NCBI GenBank assembly: GCA_017305715.1
Contig: JAFKKG010000014.1
Coordinates: 62,001 to 126,000 of the forward strand
Source of the DNA: Hyphomicrobiales bacterium
GTDB lineage: Bacteria; Pseudomonadota; Alphaproteobacteria; Rhizobiales; Xanthobacteraceae
Reading direction: 5' to 3'
Length of the DNA stretch: 64,000 bases
The notes beneath the pieces were generated by a model, which was not told the DNA's origin, made no database searches, and was given only the letters and a program-made list of their open reading frames with translations. The position numbers and the translations under genes are program-made. Below are positions 27,666 through 36,947 of the stretch, piece by piece. The stretch's first letter is position 1. Each line of letters starts with the position of its first letter.

Positions 27666-29093
27666 ATGACAATGACCCGTCGCGGTTTTCTCTCGGCGTC
27701 CGCTGGTCTGGCGATGGTGCCGGCGTTCGGTGGACGGGCGGGATCCGCCCCGTTGCCGCGCGAGGCTGACATTGTCGTGATCGGCGCCGGTGCGGCCGGC
27801 ATTGCTGCGGCGCGGCGGATCATGGCGGCGAACCGCAAGGTGATCGTGGTGGAGGCGGCAAGCCAGATCGGCGGTCGCTGCCAGACCGACACCACGACCT
27901 TCGACGTGCCGTTCGATCGCGGTGCGCGCTGGATGCACAATCCCGAAACCAATCCGATGATCAAGCTTGCGCGATCCGCGGGGCTCGAAGTCATGCCCGC
28001 GCCGTCGGGCCAGAAAATCCGCATCGGCCGCCGCAATGCCCGCGCCGGCGAGACCGAGGAATTTCTCGCCGCCCTGGTGCGCGCCAACCGCGCGATCGAC
28101 GAAGCCTCGCGCAAGCTCGATGTCTCCTGCGCCTCGGCACTGCCGAAGGATCTCGGCGACTGGGCTGGCACCACGGAATTCGTGCTCGGCGCCAGTTTCG
28201 CCGGCAAGGACCTGAAGGACTTCTCGGTCGGCGACAAGGTCCGCGCGCAGGATCGCAACACCGCGATCGCCTGCCGGCAGGGGCTGGGAATGCTGATCGC
28301 CAAACTCGGCGAACAGGTGCCAACGTCGCTGTCGACCCCGGCGAACCGGATTTCCTGGGGCAATCGCGATGTGCAGGTCGATACGCCGTCCGGCAGGATC
28401 AACGCCCGCGCCGCCGTCATCACGGTCTCGACCAACGTGCTGGCCGCCGGCAATATCAAATTCGCGTCCGATCTTCCCAAGCGCGTGCTCGACGCTGCCG
28501 CCAAGCTGAGCCTCGGCAGCTATGACCGCATCGCGCTGCAGATGCCGGGCAATCCGCTCGGGCTCGCGCGCGACGACATCATCATCGAGCAGAGCAATTC
28601 GACGCGCACGGCCCTGCTGTACGCCAACATCGGCGGATCGTCGCTGTGTTCGATCGATGTCGCGGGCTCGTTCGGCCGCGATCTCTCCGCGCAGGGTGAA
28701 AAGGCCATGGTCGCGTTTGCGGTGGAATGGCTGGGCAGGCTTTACGGCAGTGAAGCCGTGGCCGCGGTGAAGAAATCGAGCGCGACGCGCTGGAACGCCG
28801 CGCCATTCGCGCTCGGCGCGATATCGGCCGCGGGTCCGGGCGGACAGGCGTCCCGGAAAGTGCTGACTGAGCCGATCGGCTGCATGTATCTCGCCGGCGA
28901 AGCCACCCATGAGACGTTGTGGGGCACGGTCGACGGCGCCTGGGAAAGCGGCGAACGTGCCGCCGAGGCCGCATTGCGGCGGATCGGCGCGCTGCGGGAT
29001 GCAGAGCCGGCGGCGGCGCCTGCGGTGAAACCACGTCGACGCGCGCCGCCCCGGCAGGCGATGCCGCCGTCTCCCGCGCCACCGATGAATTGA
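27666..29093 (+). CDS. Tat-exported flavin-containing amine oxidase family protein
   Basis: 475 residues. The twin-arginine leader MTMTRRGFLSASAGLAMVPA is followed by an FAD Rossmann motif VVIGAGAAGIAAARR (about 37-51), VVEAASQIGGRCQT, the amine-oxidase segment DRGARWMH and the C-terminal FAD motif YLAGEATHETLWGTVDGAWE. So it is a monoamine/polyamine-oxidase-type enzyme acting in the periplasm. The frame is open upstream, but the Met at 27666 opens the Tat signal. The C-terminal tail is Pro/Arg-rich. Substrate unknown. Confidence 0.88.
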   Translation: MTMTRRGFLSASAGLAMVPAFGGRAGSAPLPREADIVVIGAGAAGIAAARRIMAANRKVIVVEAASQIGGRCQTDTTTFDVPFDRGARWMHNPETNPMIKLARSAGLEVMPAPSGQKIRIGRRNARAGETEEFLAALVRANRAIDEASRKLDVSCASALPKDLGDWAGTTEFVLGASFAGKDLKDFSVGDKVRAQDRNTAIACRQGLGMLIAKLGEQVPTSLSTPANRISWGNRDVQVDTPSGRINARAAVITVSTNVLAAGNIKFASDLPKRVLDAAAKLSLGSYDRIALQMPGNPLGLARDDIIIEQSNSTRTALLYANIGGSSLCSIDVAGSFGRDLSAQGEKAMVAFAVEWLGRLYGSEAVAAVKKSSATRWNAAPFALGAISAAGPGGQASRKVLTEPIGCMYLAGEATHETLWGTVDGAWESGERAAEAALRRIGALRDAEPAAAPAVKPRRRAPPRQAMPPSPAPPMN

Positions 29094-29098
29094 TTTTG

Positions 29099-29130
29099 TC
29101 GTCGTCCCCGGCTTGAGCCGGAACGACGAT
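29099..29130. repeat. Short palindrome, family E (cgtc-gtcccggc type)
   Basis: tcgtcgtccccggcttgagc followed by cggaacgacga forms a near-perfect hairpin. It lies between the convergent amine oxidase and TauE genes and resembles the ends of the repeats at 42267-42394 and 63339-63459. There is no T-tract. Confidence 0.55.
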
Positions 29131-29144
29131 GAGAGCGGGTGGGC

Positions 29145-29915
29145 TTACCGCAGCACGCCATCCAGCGCGGGCAGGCCGAAGATGACGGCGGCCGCGATCA
29201 GCGCGTAGCAGATCGCACGGAACAGCGTTTCGCTGGCACGGCCGAACAGCAAGGCGCCGGACCAGACGCCGATGCCGTAGACGGGGCCGACCACCAACGA
29301 GAATTTGATGGCGTCTGCCGTGATCAGCCCGGTCAGCGCGTAGCTGACGACGGAGAAAAAGTCCGAGGCGCCGAAGAACAGCAAAATGTTGGCCCGCGCG
29401 GTGGCCGATGCAATCGGGCGGCCGAGCCAATAGCCGACGATCGGCGGGCCGCCGGTCTGCGCCAGCCCACTGCAAAAGCCGGACAGGCCGCCGATGCCGA
29501 CGGAAATCGATACATGATCCTTGCCGCGGTAGCGCCAGCCCGAGAGCAGCAACAGCAACAGCGCAAACACGAACGCGGAAATGATCCAGCGCGTGGTGAC
29601 CGGCTCTAACCGGCTCAGAAAATACGTTCCGATCGGTACGCCGACGAGGGCGCCGAGCACCATGATCGCGGTCGCCTTGCGGTCGGCCTGTTTCCACGCA
29701 TTTGGAATCAGCGGCGCGGCCGCGATGAAGTCGATGATCAGCAACAGGGCCGCGACCAGCCGGGGTGCCGCAATGCTGCTCGCCAGCGGCATGAAGATCA
29801 ATGCGGAACCGAAGCCGGAAAAACCGCGCGCCAGACCCGAGACGAACGCGATCGCGCAGACCGCGATCGCGGCGTTGAGGCTGACGCCCGTCGGGATGAG
29901 GCCTTCGAGGCTCAT
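29145..29915 (-). CDS. TauE/SafE-family permease
   Basis: 256 residues, about eight transmembrane helices, with the family's repeated AFVSGLARGFSGFGSALIFM near the N-terminus and GLSGFCSGLAQTGGPPIVGY in the second half. These proteins export or import sulfonates, sulfite or sulfoacetate; the substrate is not readable here. The ATG at 29915 lies seven bases from the end of pheT, so it sits directly downstream of the pheST genes on the same strand and may be read through from them. Confidence 0.9.
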   Translation of the reverse strand: MSLEGLIPTGVSLNAAIAVCAIAFVSGLARGFSGFGSALIFMPLASSIAAPRLVAALLLIIDFIAAAPLIPNAWKQADRKATAIMVLGALVGVPIGTYFLSRLEPVTTRWIISAFVFALLLLLLSGWRYRGKDHVSISVGIGGLSGFCSGLAQTGGPPIVGYWLGRPIASATARANILLFFGASDFFSVVSYALTGLITADAIKFSLVVGPVYGIGVWSGALLFGRASETLFRAICYALIAAAVIFGLPALDGVLR

Positions 29916-29922
29916 ACGAACC

Positions 29923-32331
29923 TCACGCGCGCAACGTGCCGCCGGTCTTCCTGGTTACTTCAGCGACGATCTTCGCCGCTACCGCGTCGATCTCGGGGTC
30001 GGTCAGCGTCTTTTCGCGCGGCTGGATCGTCACCGCGATCGCGACCGATTTCTTGCTCTCGTCGATGCCCTTGCCTTCATAGACGTCGAATACGGTAACG
30101 GCCGTGATCAGCTTCTTGTCGACGCCTTGCGCGGCGCGCACGATGTCGCCCGCCTTGACGCTGCGATCGACGATGAAGGCAAAGTCGCGCGACACCGGCT
30201 GGAACGCCGAGAGTTCGAGCATCGGCTTGGCGCGGGTCGCGCGCTGCTTGGCATCGGGAATGCGATCGAGGATCACTTCGAACGCGATCAGCGGGCCATC
30301 GGCGCCGAGCGCCTCCAGCGTGCGCGGATGCAGCTCGCCGAAATGGGCGAGCACGTTCTGCGGTCCGATCTGGATGGTGCCGGAGCGTCCCGGATGCAGC
30401 CAGCTCGCGCCACCCGGCACGATTTGCAGCGCCTGCATCGGTGCGCCGGCGGCAGCGAGCACAGCGAACGCATCAGCCTTGGCATCGAGTGCGTCGGCCT
30501 CCGCCGCGCCGGACCAGTGCCGCCCCATGCCTTTCGACGAAGCAAAGCCATGGCGGACGCCGGCGGCCGCGACCAGCTGGTTTTCGGGTCGGTCGCCCTT
30601 GAAGACCTGACCGACCTCGAACAGCGCGACGTCGGACGAGCCGCGATTGGCGTTCGCCTGGGCCGCGGCGATCAGGCCGGGCAGCAGGCTCGGCCGCATG
30701 TCGGACAGATCGGATGCGATCGGATTGGCGAGCGCGAGTTCGGTCTGGCCGCCGCCAAACAATTCGGCCGCCGATTTTGAGATGAACGACCACGTCACGG
30801 CTTCCACCATGCCGCGTGCCGCCAGCGCGCGCTTGGCGCGGCGGGTGCGGAGCTGCATCGCGGTCAGGACCGGTTTGCGCGGGGTGTCGCCGCGTTCGAA
30901 CGGCGTCATCGGCACCTTGTCGACGCCGACGATGCGCACGATCTCCTCGACGATATCGGCCTTGCCGCCGACGTCGGTGCGCCAGGAAGGCACGGCGACC
31001 TTCACGACGGGACCGCTGCCGGCGACCATGAAGCCGAGATGGCCGAGGATGCGCTTCATCTCGACCAGCGGCACCTCGATGGCGGCGAGCCGCTTGACCT
31101 CGCTGAGCGGGAAATCGATCACGCGGTCTTCGCCGAAGGCGTTGCCGACCACGACGTTCTCCGACGGCGCGCCGCCGCACAATTCCATCACCAGCTTTGT
31201 CGCCAGTTCGAGTCCGGGCACCATGAAGGCCGGATCGACGCCGCGCTCGAAGCGATAGCGCGCATCGGAATTGATACCGAGCTTGCGGCCGGTCTGGGCG
31301 ATGTTGATCTCGTTCCACAGCGCCGATTCGATCAGCACGTCGGTCGTGTTCTCGTCGCAGCCGGAGGCTTCGCCGCCCATGATGCCGGCCAGCGACTCCA
31401 CGCCATGATCATCCGCGATCACGCAGATGCCGGGATCGAGCGTGTAGGTGCGGCCGTCGAGCGCCAGCAGGCTCTCGCCGCCTTTCGCGCGGCGCACGGT
31501 GAGATTGCCCGTTACTTTTTTGGCGTCGAACACATGCAACGGCCGGGCGCGGTCGTAGGTCATGAAGTTGGTGATATCGACCAGCGCGTTGATCGGCCGC
31601 AGCCCGATCGAGGTCAGGCGCTTCTGCAGCCATTCCGGCGACGGGCCGTTCTTGACGCCGCGCACCAGCCGCAGCGCGAAGCCCGGGCACAGCGTGGCGT
31701 CCTCGACCGTCACCTTCACCGGGCAGGGGAATTCACCCTTGATCGGCTTGATGGCGGGGTCCTTGAACTTGCCCATGTCGGCGGCGGACAGGTCGCGGGC
31801 AATGCCGTGCACGCCGGTGCAATCCTGCCGGTTCGGCGTCAAATTGATTTCGATCACGGGATCTCCGAGCCCGGCCCATTGCGCGTAACCGGCGCCAATC
31901 GGCGCATCGGCCGGCAATTCCATGATGCCGTCATGGTCGTCGGAAATCTGCAACTCAGCCGCCGAGCACAGCATGCCGCGGCTCTCGACGCCGCGGATGG
32001 TGCCGACGCCGAGCGTGATGTTCTTGCCGGGAATGAACGTGCCGGGGGGCGAGAACACGCTGATCAGCCCGGCGCGCGCATTCGGCGCGCCGCAGACCAC
32101 CTGCACCGGGGCGCCGCCGTCCCCGGTATCGACCATGCAGACCCGCAAGCGGTCCGCATTCGGATGCTGCTCGGCCGAGATGACCCGCGCGATCGAGAAC
32201 GGCGAAAGCTGCTTGGCCTTGTCGTCGATATGCTCGACCTCGAGCCCGATCATGGTGAGCTTGTCGGCGAGCTTTTCCAAGGGCTCGTCGGTGTCGAGAT
32301 GTTCCTTCAGCCAGGAGAGCGTGAATTTCAT
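29923..32331 (-). CDS. pheT: Phenylalanine--tRNA ligase beta subunit
   Basis: Large subunit of the alpha2-beta2 enzyme that charges tRNA-Phe. 802 residues, normal length. Order: the N-terminal [14 protein letters not shown], an OB-fold tRNA-binding domain ([20 protein letters not shown]), the B3/B4 editing region, B5, the catalytic-like core, and the C-terminal anticodon-binding FDX-ACB domain ([20 protein letters not shown]). It lies 97 bp after pheS with a repeat in the gap. Confidence 0.98.
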   Translation of the reverse strand: MKFTLSWLKEHLDTDEPLEKLADKLTMIGLEVEHIDDKAKQLSPFSIARVISAEQHPNADRLRVCMVDTGDGGAPVQVVCGAPNARAGLISVFSPPGTFIPGKNITLGVGTIRGVESRGMLCSAAELQISDDHDGIMELPADAPIGAGYAQWAGLGDPVIEINLTPNRQDCTGVHGIARDLSAADMGKFKDPAIKPIKGEFPCPVKVTVEDATLCPGFALRLVRGVKNGPSPEWLQKRLTSIGLRPINALVDITNFMTYDRARPLHVFDAKKVTGNLTVRRAKGGESLLALDGRTYTLDPGICVIADDHGVESLAGIMGGEASGCDENTTDVLIESALWNEINIAQTGRKLGINSDARYRFERGVDPAFMVPGLELATKLVMELCGGAPSENVVVGNAFGEDRVIDFPLSEVKRLAAIEVPLVEMKRILGHLGFMVAGSGPVVKVAVPSWRTDVGGKADIVEEIVRIVGVDKVPMTPFERGDTPRKPVLTAMQLRTRRAKRALAARGMVEAVTWSFISKSAAELFGGGQTELALANPIASDLSDMRPSLLPGLIAAAQANANRGSSDVALFEVGQVFKGDRPENQLVAAAGVRHGFASSKGMGRHWSGAAEADALDAKADAFAVLAAAGAPMQALQIVPGGASWLHPGRSGTIQIGPQNVLAHFGELHPRTLEALGADGPLIAFEVILDRIPDAKQRATRAKPMLELSAFQPVSRDFAFIVDRSVKAGDIVRAAQGVDKKLITAVTVFDVYEGKGIDESKKSVAIAVTIQPREKTLTDPEIDAVAAKIVAEVTRKTGGTLRA

Positions 32332-32360
32332 GGCTGCTTCTTCTCCACGCGGGCAGTCTG

Positions 32361-32400
32361 CTCCCTCTCCCGCTTGGGGGGGAGGGTTGGGGTGGGGGCT
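32361..32400. repeat. Intergenic repeat (ctccctctcccg type) between pheS and pheT
   Basis: ctccctctcccgcttggggg followed by ggagggttggggtgggggct is a small inverted repeat of a type widespread in proteobacterial spacers. A weaker relative lies at 37746-37790. It forms a GC-rich hairpin in the pheST mRNA. Confidence 0.6.
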
Positions 32401-32428
32401 CTCTGCGCGACGGGGGTCTCGATGAGAC

Positions 32429-33511
32429 TCACGTGCTCAGCCCTCCCGCCAGCGTCGGGAGGTCGAGCGGCCTGAAGCCGTAATGGCTCAGCCAGCGCAC
32501 GTCGCTGTCGAACAACTGGCGAAGGTCGGACATGCCGTATTTGAGCATCGCGATGCGGTCGATGCCCATGCCCCAGGCGAAGCCCTGGTAGACGTCGGGA
32601 TCGATGCCGCAGGCGCGCAGCACGTTCGGATGCACCATGCCGCAGCCGAGAATTTCCAGCCAGTCCTCGCCTTCGCCGAAACGAATCTCGCCCTTGTCGC
32701 GCCGGCACTGGATATCGACCTCGAGTGAGGGCTCGGTGAACGGGAAGAACGACGGCCGGAATCGCATGTTGATGTGGTCGACCTCGAAGAACGCCTTGCA
32801 GAACTCGTGCAGGATCCATTTGAGGTGGCCGAGATGCGAGCCCTTGTCGATCACGAGGCCTTCGACCTGGTGGAACTGCGGCGTATGCGTCGCGTCGGAA
32901 TCGATGCGATAGGTGCGGCCCGGGCAGATGATGCGGATCGGCGGTTTCTGGGTGAGCATGGTGCGCACCTGCACCGGCGAGGTGTGGGTGCGCAGCAGCA
33001 TGCGCGAACCGTCTTCCTTCGGATTGAAGAAGAAGGTGTCGTGCATCTCCCGCGCCGGATGGCCTTCGGGAAAATTCAGTTTGGTGAAGTTGTAATCGTC
33101 GGTCTCGATGTCCGGGCCTTCGGCGATGGAAAATCCCATGTCGGCGAAGATGACATTGACCTCCTCGAACACCTGGCTCAGCGGATGGACGCGGCCCAGT
33201 TCGGCCACCGCATCGCGCAGCGGCAGCGTGACGTCGATGGTCTCGGAGGCGAGGCGGGCATCGAGCGCGGCCGATTTCAGGAGTTCGCGGCGCGCGGCCA
33301 GGGCCTGCGTGACCTTGTCCTTGGCGAGGTTGATCGCCGCACCCTGGGTCTTGCGCTCGTCCGGCGCCATCTTGCCGAGGGTGGCGAGCAGCGCGGAGAT
33401 CGATCCCTTCTTGCCGAGGGCGGCCACGCGCACCGCTTCGAGGGCGGCCTCGTCGCCGGCGGCAGCGATATCGGTGAGAATCTGGGATTCGAGTTGGGCA
33501 AGATCGGTCAT
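32429..33511 (-). CDS. pheS: Phenylalanine--tRNA ligase alpha subunit
   Basis: Catalytic subunit, 360 residues. The N-terminal coiled coil is at 1-90 ([20 protein letters not shown]). Class II motif 2 is in the [20 protein letters not shown] to [20 protein letters not shown] region, and motif 3 in [18 protein letters not shown]. Forms the enzyme with PheT encoded downstream. A repeat (33555-33644) separates it from rplT. Confidence 0.98.
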   Translation of the reverse strand: MTDLAQLESQILTDIAAAGDEAALEAVRVAALGKKGSISALLATLGKMAPDERKTQGAAINLAKDKVTQALAARRELLKSAALDARLASETIDVTLPLRDAVAELGRVHPLSQVFEEVNVIFADMGFSIAEGPDIETDDYNFTKLNFPEGHPAREMHDTFFFNPKEDGSRMLLRTHTSPVQVRTMLTQKPPIRIICPGRTYRIDSDATHTPQFHQVEGLVIDKGSHLGHLKWILHEFCKAFFEVDHINMRFRPSFFPFTEPSLEVDIQCRRDKGEIRFGEGEDWLEILGCGMVHPNVLRACGIDPDVYQGFAWGMGIDRIAMLKYGMSDLRQLFDSDVRWLSHYGFRPLDLPTLAGGLST

Positions 33512-33554
33512 GGCAATCCCTTTTGACTAGGATGCTTAGCCGATGCTCCTAGCC

Positions 33555-33644
33555 CGTCATGCCCGGCCTTGTGCCAGGCATCCACGTCTTACAGCTCTCG
33601 CACGAAGGAAGACGTGGACGGCCGGGTCAAGCCCGGCCATGACG
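33555..33644. repeat. Palindromic intergenic repeat family C, copy 2
   Basis: Outer arms cgtcatgcccggccttg and aagcccggccatgacg, inner arms ccacgtctt / aagacgtgg. The reading is very like 23601-23679, including the gacgtgg inner block. It splits rplT from pheS. Confidence 0.75.
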
Positions 33645-33681
33645 ACTTCAAAGAACTTCGCAGAAGAACCGAGGTACGAGC

Positions 33682-34041
33682 TTACGCTGCGAGCGCAGCC
33701 TTGGCCTTTTCGGCGATCGCCTGGAACGCCGCCGGTTCGGTGATGGCGAGATCCGACAGCACCTTGCGGTCCACGGTGATGCCCGACTTCGACAGGCCGT
33801 TGATAAAGACGCTGTAAGTCATGCCAAAGGGGCGAACCGCGGCGTTGATGCGCTGGATCCAGAGCGCGCGGAACGTGCGCTTCTTGCGCTTGCGGTCGCG
33901 GAAGGCATATTGCCCGGCCTTTTCGACCGCGGCCTTGGCGGCGCGGATGGTGTTCTTACGGCGGCCGGAAAAGCCCTTGGCGGCCTTGTAGACTTTCTTG
34001 TGCTTGGCGTGAGAGGTCACACCGCGTTTGACGCGAGACAT
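33682..34041 (-). CDS. rplT: 50S ribosomal protein L20
   Basis: Binds 23S rRNA early in assembly; in several bacteria it also represses its own operon (established knowledge). 119 residues with the basic start [20 protein letters not shown], the [15 protein letters not shown] segment and [20 protein letters not shown]. It follows rpmI by 79 bp on the same strand. Confidence 0.98.
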   Translation of the reverse strand: MSRVKRGVTSHAKHKKVYKAAKGFSGRRKNTIRAAKAAVEKAGQYAFRDRKRKKRTFRALWIQRINAAVRPFGMTYSVFINGLSKSGITVDRKVLSDLAITEPAAFQAIAEKAKAALAA

Positions 34042-34120
34042 GACTGCTATCCTTAGATCTGGAATTCGGTGACGGATCGCCGCGCGGACGCGGCTCGGCT
34101 AAAGCGAAACGCGGACGCGA

Positions 34121-34321
34121 TCAGGCGTTCGGCAAGAAATATTTCTTGATGTTGTCGCCGTCGGTCTTGAACAGCACGCGGGTGCCGCGGAGCTGGCGAA
34201 TCTGCTTCTTGGTCCGCTTGATCATGCCGTGGCGCTTGCCGGCATGGGCCGACATCACTTTACCGGTGGCAGTCACCTTGAAGCGCTTTTTAGCGCCTGA
34301 CTTGGTCTTCAGCTTGGGCAT
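34121..34321 (-). CDS. rpmI: 50S ribosomal protein L35
   Basis: 66 residues, [20 protein letters not shown] to [19 protein letters not shown]. The start at 34321 is preceded by aggagagccaa, a strong Shine-Dalgarno, and gives the universal MPK-KTK N-terminus; the frame is open further upstream but is not coding there. A GC-rich hairpin with a T-tract (34344-34368) lies 22-44 bases upstream of the ATG in its leader. Confidence 0.97.
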   Translation of the reverse strand: MPKLKTKSGAKKRFKVTATGKVMSAHAGKRHGMIKRTKKQIRQLRGTRVLFKTDGDNIKKYFLPNA

Positions 34322-34343
34322 TTGGCTCTCCTGTGGCCACAGA

Positions 34344-34368
34344 AAAACGCGCCCCGAGGGGCGCTTTT
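34344..34368 (-). terminator. Hairpin with T-tract in the rpmI leader (attenuator candidate)
   Basis: GCGCCCC (34349-34355) and GGGGCGC (34358-34364) form a 7-bp perfect stem. On the minus strand the stem is followed by gtttttc, so it looks like an intrinsic terminator placed just before the rpmI ribosome site. It is almost symmetric (cttttg on the plus side). It could be the end of an upstream transcript or a leader attenuator. Confidence 0.55.
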
Positions 34369-34587
34369 GCGGCTTAAAATGCTCGTTAGAGCGTTGAAAG
34401 TGCTCAGGTTTTTTCGAAAACGAAACCACCCGCACGGGGTCATCGACACGGCAGCCCTTGATCAGCCGGGCGATGAAGGTTGGGCTTATGGCAGACCAGA
34501 CGCATGTTTGCAACGATGAACCGGTAAACCCTGAGCCGTGACGAAGTCCTTGATGTCATCACCGTCTCAGCCCTCAACAGGACAGAA

Positions 34588-35007
34588 ATGACCAGATTTC
34601 ATCGTTTCATTTCCCGATTTCCCGATTTTTCCCGTTTTTCGACCCTGCGCTGGCTCCCCGTTGTCGCGGCGCTCGCCGCCGCCACCGTGCCTTCCGGCGC
34701 CAACGCCGCAAGGGCCGCGGGCGCCTACAATGGCACCTGGAACGTGGTGTTCGCCACCACGCGGGGCAATTGCAGCTCTGGCTACAGCGTCCCGTTCCAG
34801 GTGAAGGGAAGCCGCGTTTCGTCGGCCGGCGGCGGCAGGGTGTCCGGCACGGTGAGCCGTAACGGCGCTGTTGCCGTGAACGTCTCGGTCGGCGCCTCCA
34901 GGGCCAGCGGCGGCGGCCGGCTCGCCGGCACCAGCGGCGCGGGCTCCTGGAGCGGCATCATCACCGGCGATCGCTGCAGCGGCACCTGGCAGGCCACGCG
35001 CAGCTGA
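34588..35007 (+). CDS. Small secreted protein, unknown function
   Basis: 139 residues. An N-terminal basic segment and hydrophobic core (TLRWLPVVAALAAATVPSGA) with cleavage near NAARA indicate export. The mature part is Gly/Ser-rich with short beta-type repeats (GGGRVSGTVSRNGAVAVNVS) and two cysteines, in GNCSSGYS and GDRCSGTWQ, likely a disulfide that closes a small beta barrel. No family function recognised. It is on the opposite strand to the flanking ribosomal genes. Confidence 0.75.
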   Translation: MTRFHRFISRFPDFSRFSTLRWLPVVAALAAATVPSGANAARAAGAYNGTWNVVFATTRGNCSSGYSVPFQVKGSRVSSAGGGRVSGTVSRNGAVAVNVSVGASRASGGGRLAGTSGAGSWSGIITGDRCSGTWQATRS

Positions 35008-35082
35008 TTTTTGCCGTCCCCGCCGGATTGGCTGTAGCTTGAGGGCACGCGCGCAAGACGCGGCTCGATCAAGGGACGGCTG

Positions 35083-36072
35083 ATGCTGGGAGTGGGTATT
35101 CTGGGCGCCGGATTTTTCGGCGCCTTTCACGCGCGCGCGATCGCCGCCATTCCGGACCTCGACCTCGTCGCGGTCTGCGCCGATGAACGGGCGCCGGCCG
35201 AAGCTTTCGCCGCGGCACATGGCGGCAAGCCCTATGGCGATTGGCGCGCGATGCTCGACGACAAATCGGTCGACGCCGTCGCGATCACGGCACCGCATCA
35301 CCTGCATTGCGGGCTTGCGGTGGCAGCGCTGCAGGCGGGCAAGCATGTCCTGCTGGAAAAGCCGATGGCGCTGTCGGTTGGCGAATGCAGCCGCATCATG
35401 GCGTCAGCCGAGACCAGCCGCCGCAAGCTGATGGTCGGCCAGATCATGCATTTCGTCTGGCCGTGCCTCGTCGCGCGGGAAATCCTCGATCGCGGCCACC
35501 TCGGCAAGCCGGTCGCTGGCTCGAGCAGCTTGCAGAAAATCTGGATGGAGCCGAATCGCCGTGGCTGGCATCTCGATCCCCTGACCGGCGGGGGCATGCT
35601 GATGACCGCCGGAATCCACGCGCTGGACCAGCTGATCTGGCTGATGAACGGGCGGGTCGGTTCGGTTTCGGCCGCGGTCAGCACGTCGTTTCACGATCAA
35701 AAAGCCGATGACAGCGCCATGATGCTGCTGCGCTTCACCGATGGCCGGTTTGGCCAGGTCGCCAGCATCGGCTTTCGGGACGGCGGCGGAACCTTCGATA
35801 TCGACCTCGTTTGCGAGCGTGGCACGCTCCGGATCGATTTCGATCGCGGGGTTTCGATCGGCCAGGGCGGCAAATGGACCGACGTTCCGAACTCCCACGA
35901 TCCGGCGTGGATGCAGAACGCGGTTGTCAGGGAATGGCAGGCGATGGCGGCGGCGATCCTCCATGGCGTGGATGTACCTGTTACCGGCGATTATGGCCGC
36001 CACATCATTGCCTGCATCGATGCCGCGATGGTCTCGTCCCGCGAACGGAGAGACGTCGAGGTCACGGCGTGA
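35083..36072 (+). CDS. Gfo/Idh/MocA-family oxidoreductase
   Basis: NAD(P)-dependent dehydrogenase, 329 residues. The Rossmann loop is VGILGAGFFGAFHARAIAAI; the family EKP motif is in GKHVLLEKPMALSVGEC (about residue 95); GGGMLMTAGIHALDQLIWLM carries the catalytic His region of the second domain. Substrates are usually sugars or inositols, not determined here. It is inserted with the small secreted gene between rpmI and infC on the opposite strand. Confidence 0.92.
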   Translation: MLGVGILGAGFFGAFHARAIAAIPDLDLVAVCADERAPAEAFAAAHGGKPYGDWRAMLDDKSVDAVAITAPHHLHCGLAVAALQAGKHVLLEKPMALSVGECSRIMASAETSRRKLMVGQIMHFVWPCLVAREILDRGHLGKPVAGSSSLQKIWMEPNRRGWHLDPLTGGGMLMTAGIHALDQLIWLMNGRVGSVSAAVSTSFHDQKADDSAMMLLRFTDGRFGQVASIGFRDGGGTFDIDLVCERGTLRIDFDRGVSIGQGGKWTDVPNSHDPAWMQNAVVREWQAMAAAILHGVDVPVTGDYGRHIIACIDAAMVSSRERRDVEVTA

Positions 36073-36084
36073 CGACGCCTCATG

Positions 36085-36118
36085 CAAAACGCCCCCGGAT
36101 CAAATCCGAGGGCGTGTT
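36085..36118 (-). terminator. Intrinsic terminator of infC
   Basis: On the minus strand cgccctcggat pairs with atccgggggcg around a 3-base loop (36091-36114 region, one mismatch) and is followed by ttttgc. It lies 36 bases beyond the infC stop and ends just past the convergent oxidoreductase gene. Confidence 0.65.
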
Positions 36119-36153
36119 ATCGATCGATGAATGCGCAGGGCGTGGTTCGCGGA

Positions 36154-36693
36154 TCAGCGCGGCGCCAGGACCATCACGACCTGGCGTCCCTCGAATCGCG
36201 CGTCCTGCTCGACCTTGGCGAACTCGGCGACGTCGGCCTTGACCTTGTCCAGGAGCTTGGTGCCGATTTCCTGGTGCGCCATTTCGCGGCCACGGTAGCG
36301 CAAGGTGATCTTGACCTTGTCGCCTTCCTCGAAGAACCGCTGCATCGCGCGCATCTTCACGTCGTAATCATGATCGTCGATCATCGGCCGCAGCTTGATC
36401 TCCTTGATCTCGACGACCTTCTGCTTCTTGCGGGCTTCAGCGGCTTTTTTCTGCGCGGAATATTTGAACTTCCCGTAGTCCATGATCTTGCAAACGGGAG
36501 GATTATTGTTCGGCGAAATCTCGACGAGATCCATGCCCGCTTCGAGGGCCATCTTGACGGCCACCACGGTCTCGACCGTTCCATGGTTGGTGCCGTTCTG
36601 ATCGATCAGCTGGATCTGTGCGTTGCGGATTTCATCATTGGTGCGCGGCCCGTCTTTGGTTGCGGCGGGCGGGGCTCTGTTGGGACGGCGAAT
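36154..36693 (-). CDS. infC: Translation initiation factor IF-3, with non-canonical ATT start
   Basis: Prevents premature 30S-50S joining and proofreads start codons. 179 residues: N domain with [20 protein letters not shown], linker [21 protein letters not shown] domain with [20 protein letters not shown]. The start is taken as ATT at 36693, giving [14 protein letters not shown]. It has ggag eight bases upstream, and no ATG, GTG or TTG stands in a matching place. Rare AUU starts let IF-3 control its own synthesis, as established for E. coli infC. The terminator at 36085 closes the gene. Confidence 0.93.
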   Translation of the reverse strand: MRRPNRAPPAATKDGPRTNDEIRNAQIQLIDQNGTNHGTVETVVAVKMALEAGMDLVEISPNNNPPVCKIMDYGKFKYSAQKKAAEARKKQKVVEIKEIKLRPMIDDHDYDVKMRAMQRFFEEGDKVKITLRYRGREMAHQEIGTKLLDKVKADVAEFAKVEQDARFEGRQVVMVLAPR

Positions 36694-36947
36694 GGGTAAT
36701 TCTCCAATGCTGTGAAGGAAGGCTATATTTTGAAGCAATACGCGGGCTTGAGCAAGCGAACTCGCCATCTGCGCTCGAAAACCGTCAAATGCGAGGCATT
36801 TTGGTCACGCCGGGCAAATATAGCGTAGCGGCATGATCCGCAAGGATCGCCGGAATATTCCCTGTGCGGTGGCTGATGACGGTGACGGATGGATTGACCC
36901 GACAACAGGGCTCGCCGACAAAGCAGCGGGACAAGGGCAAGGAATCC

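Noticed and set aside
27582-28910. 442-codon open frame antisense to the amine oxidase
   Set aside because: Antisense shadow without recognisable domain; the plus-strand frame has a Tat signal and full FAD motifs.
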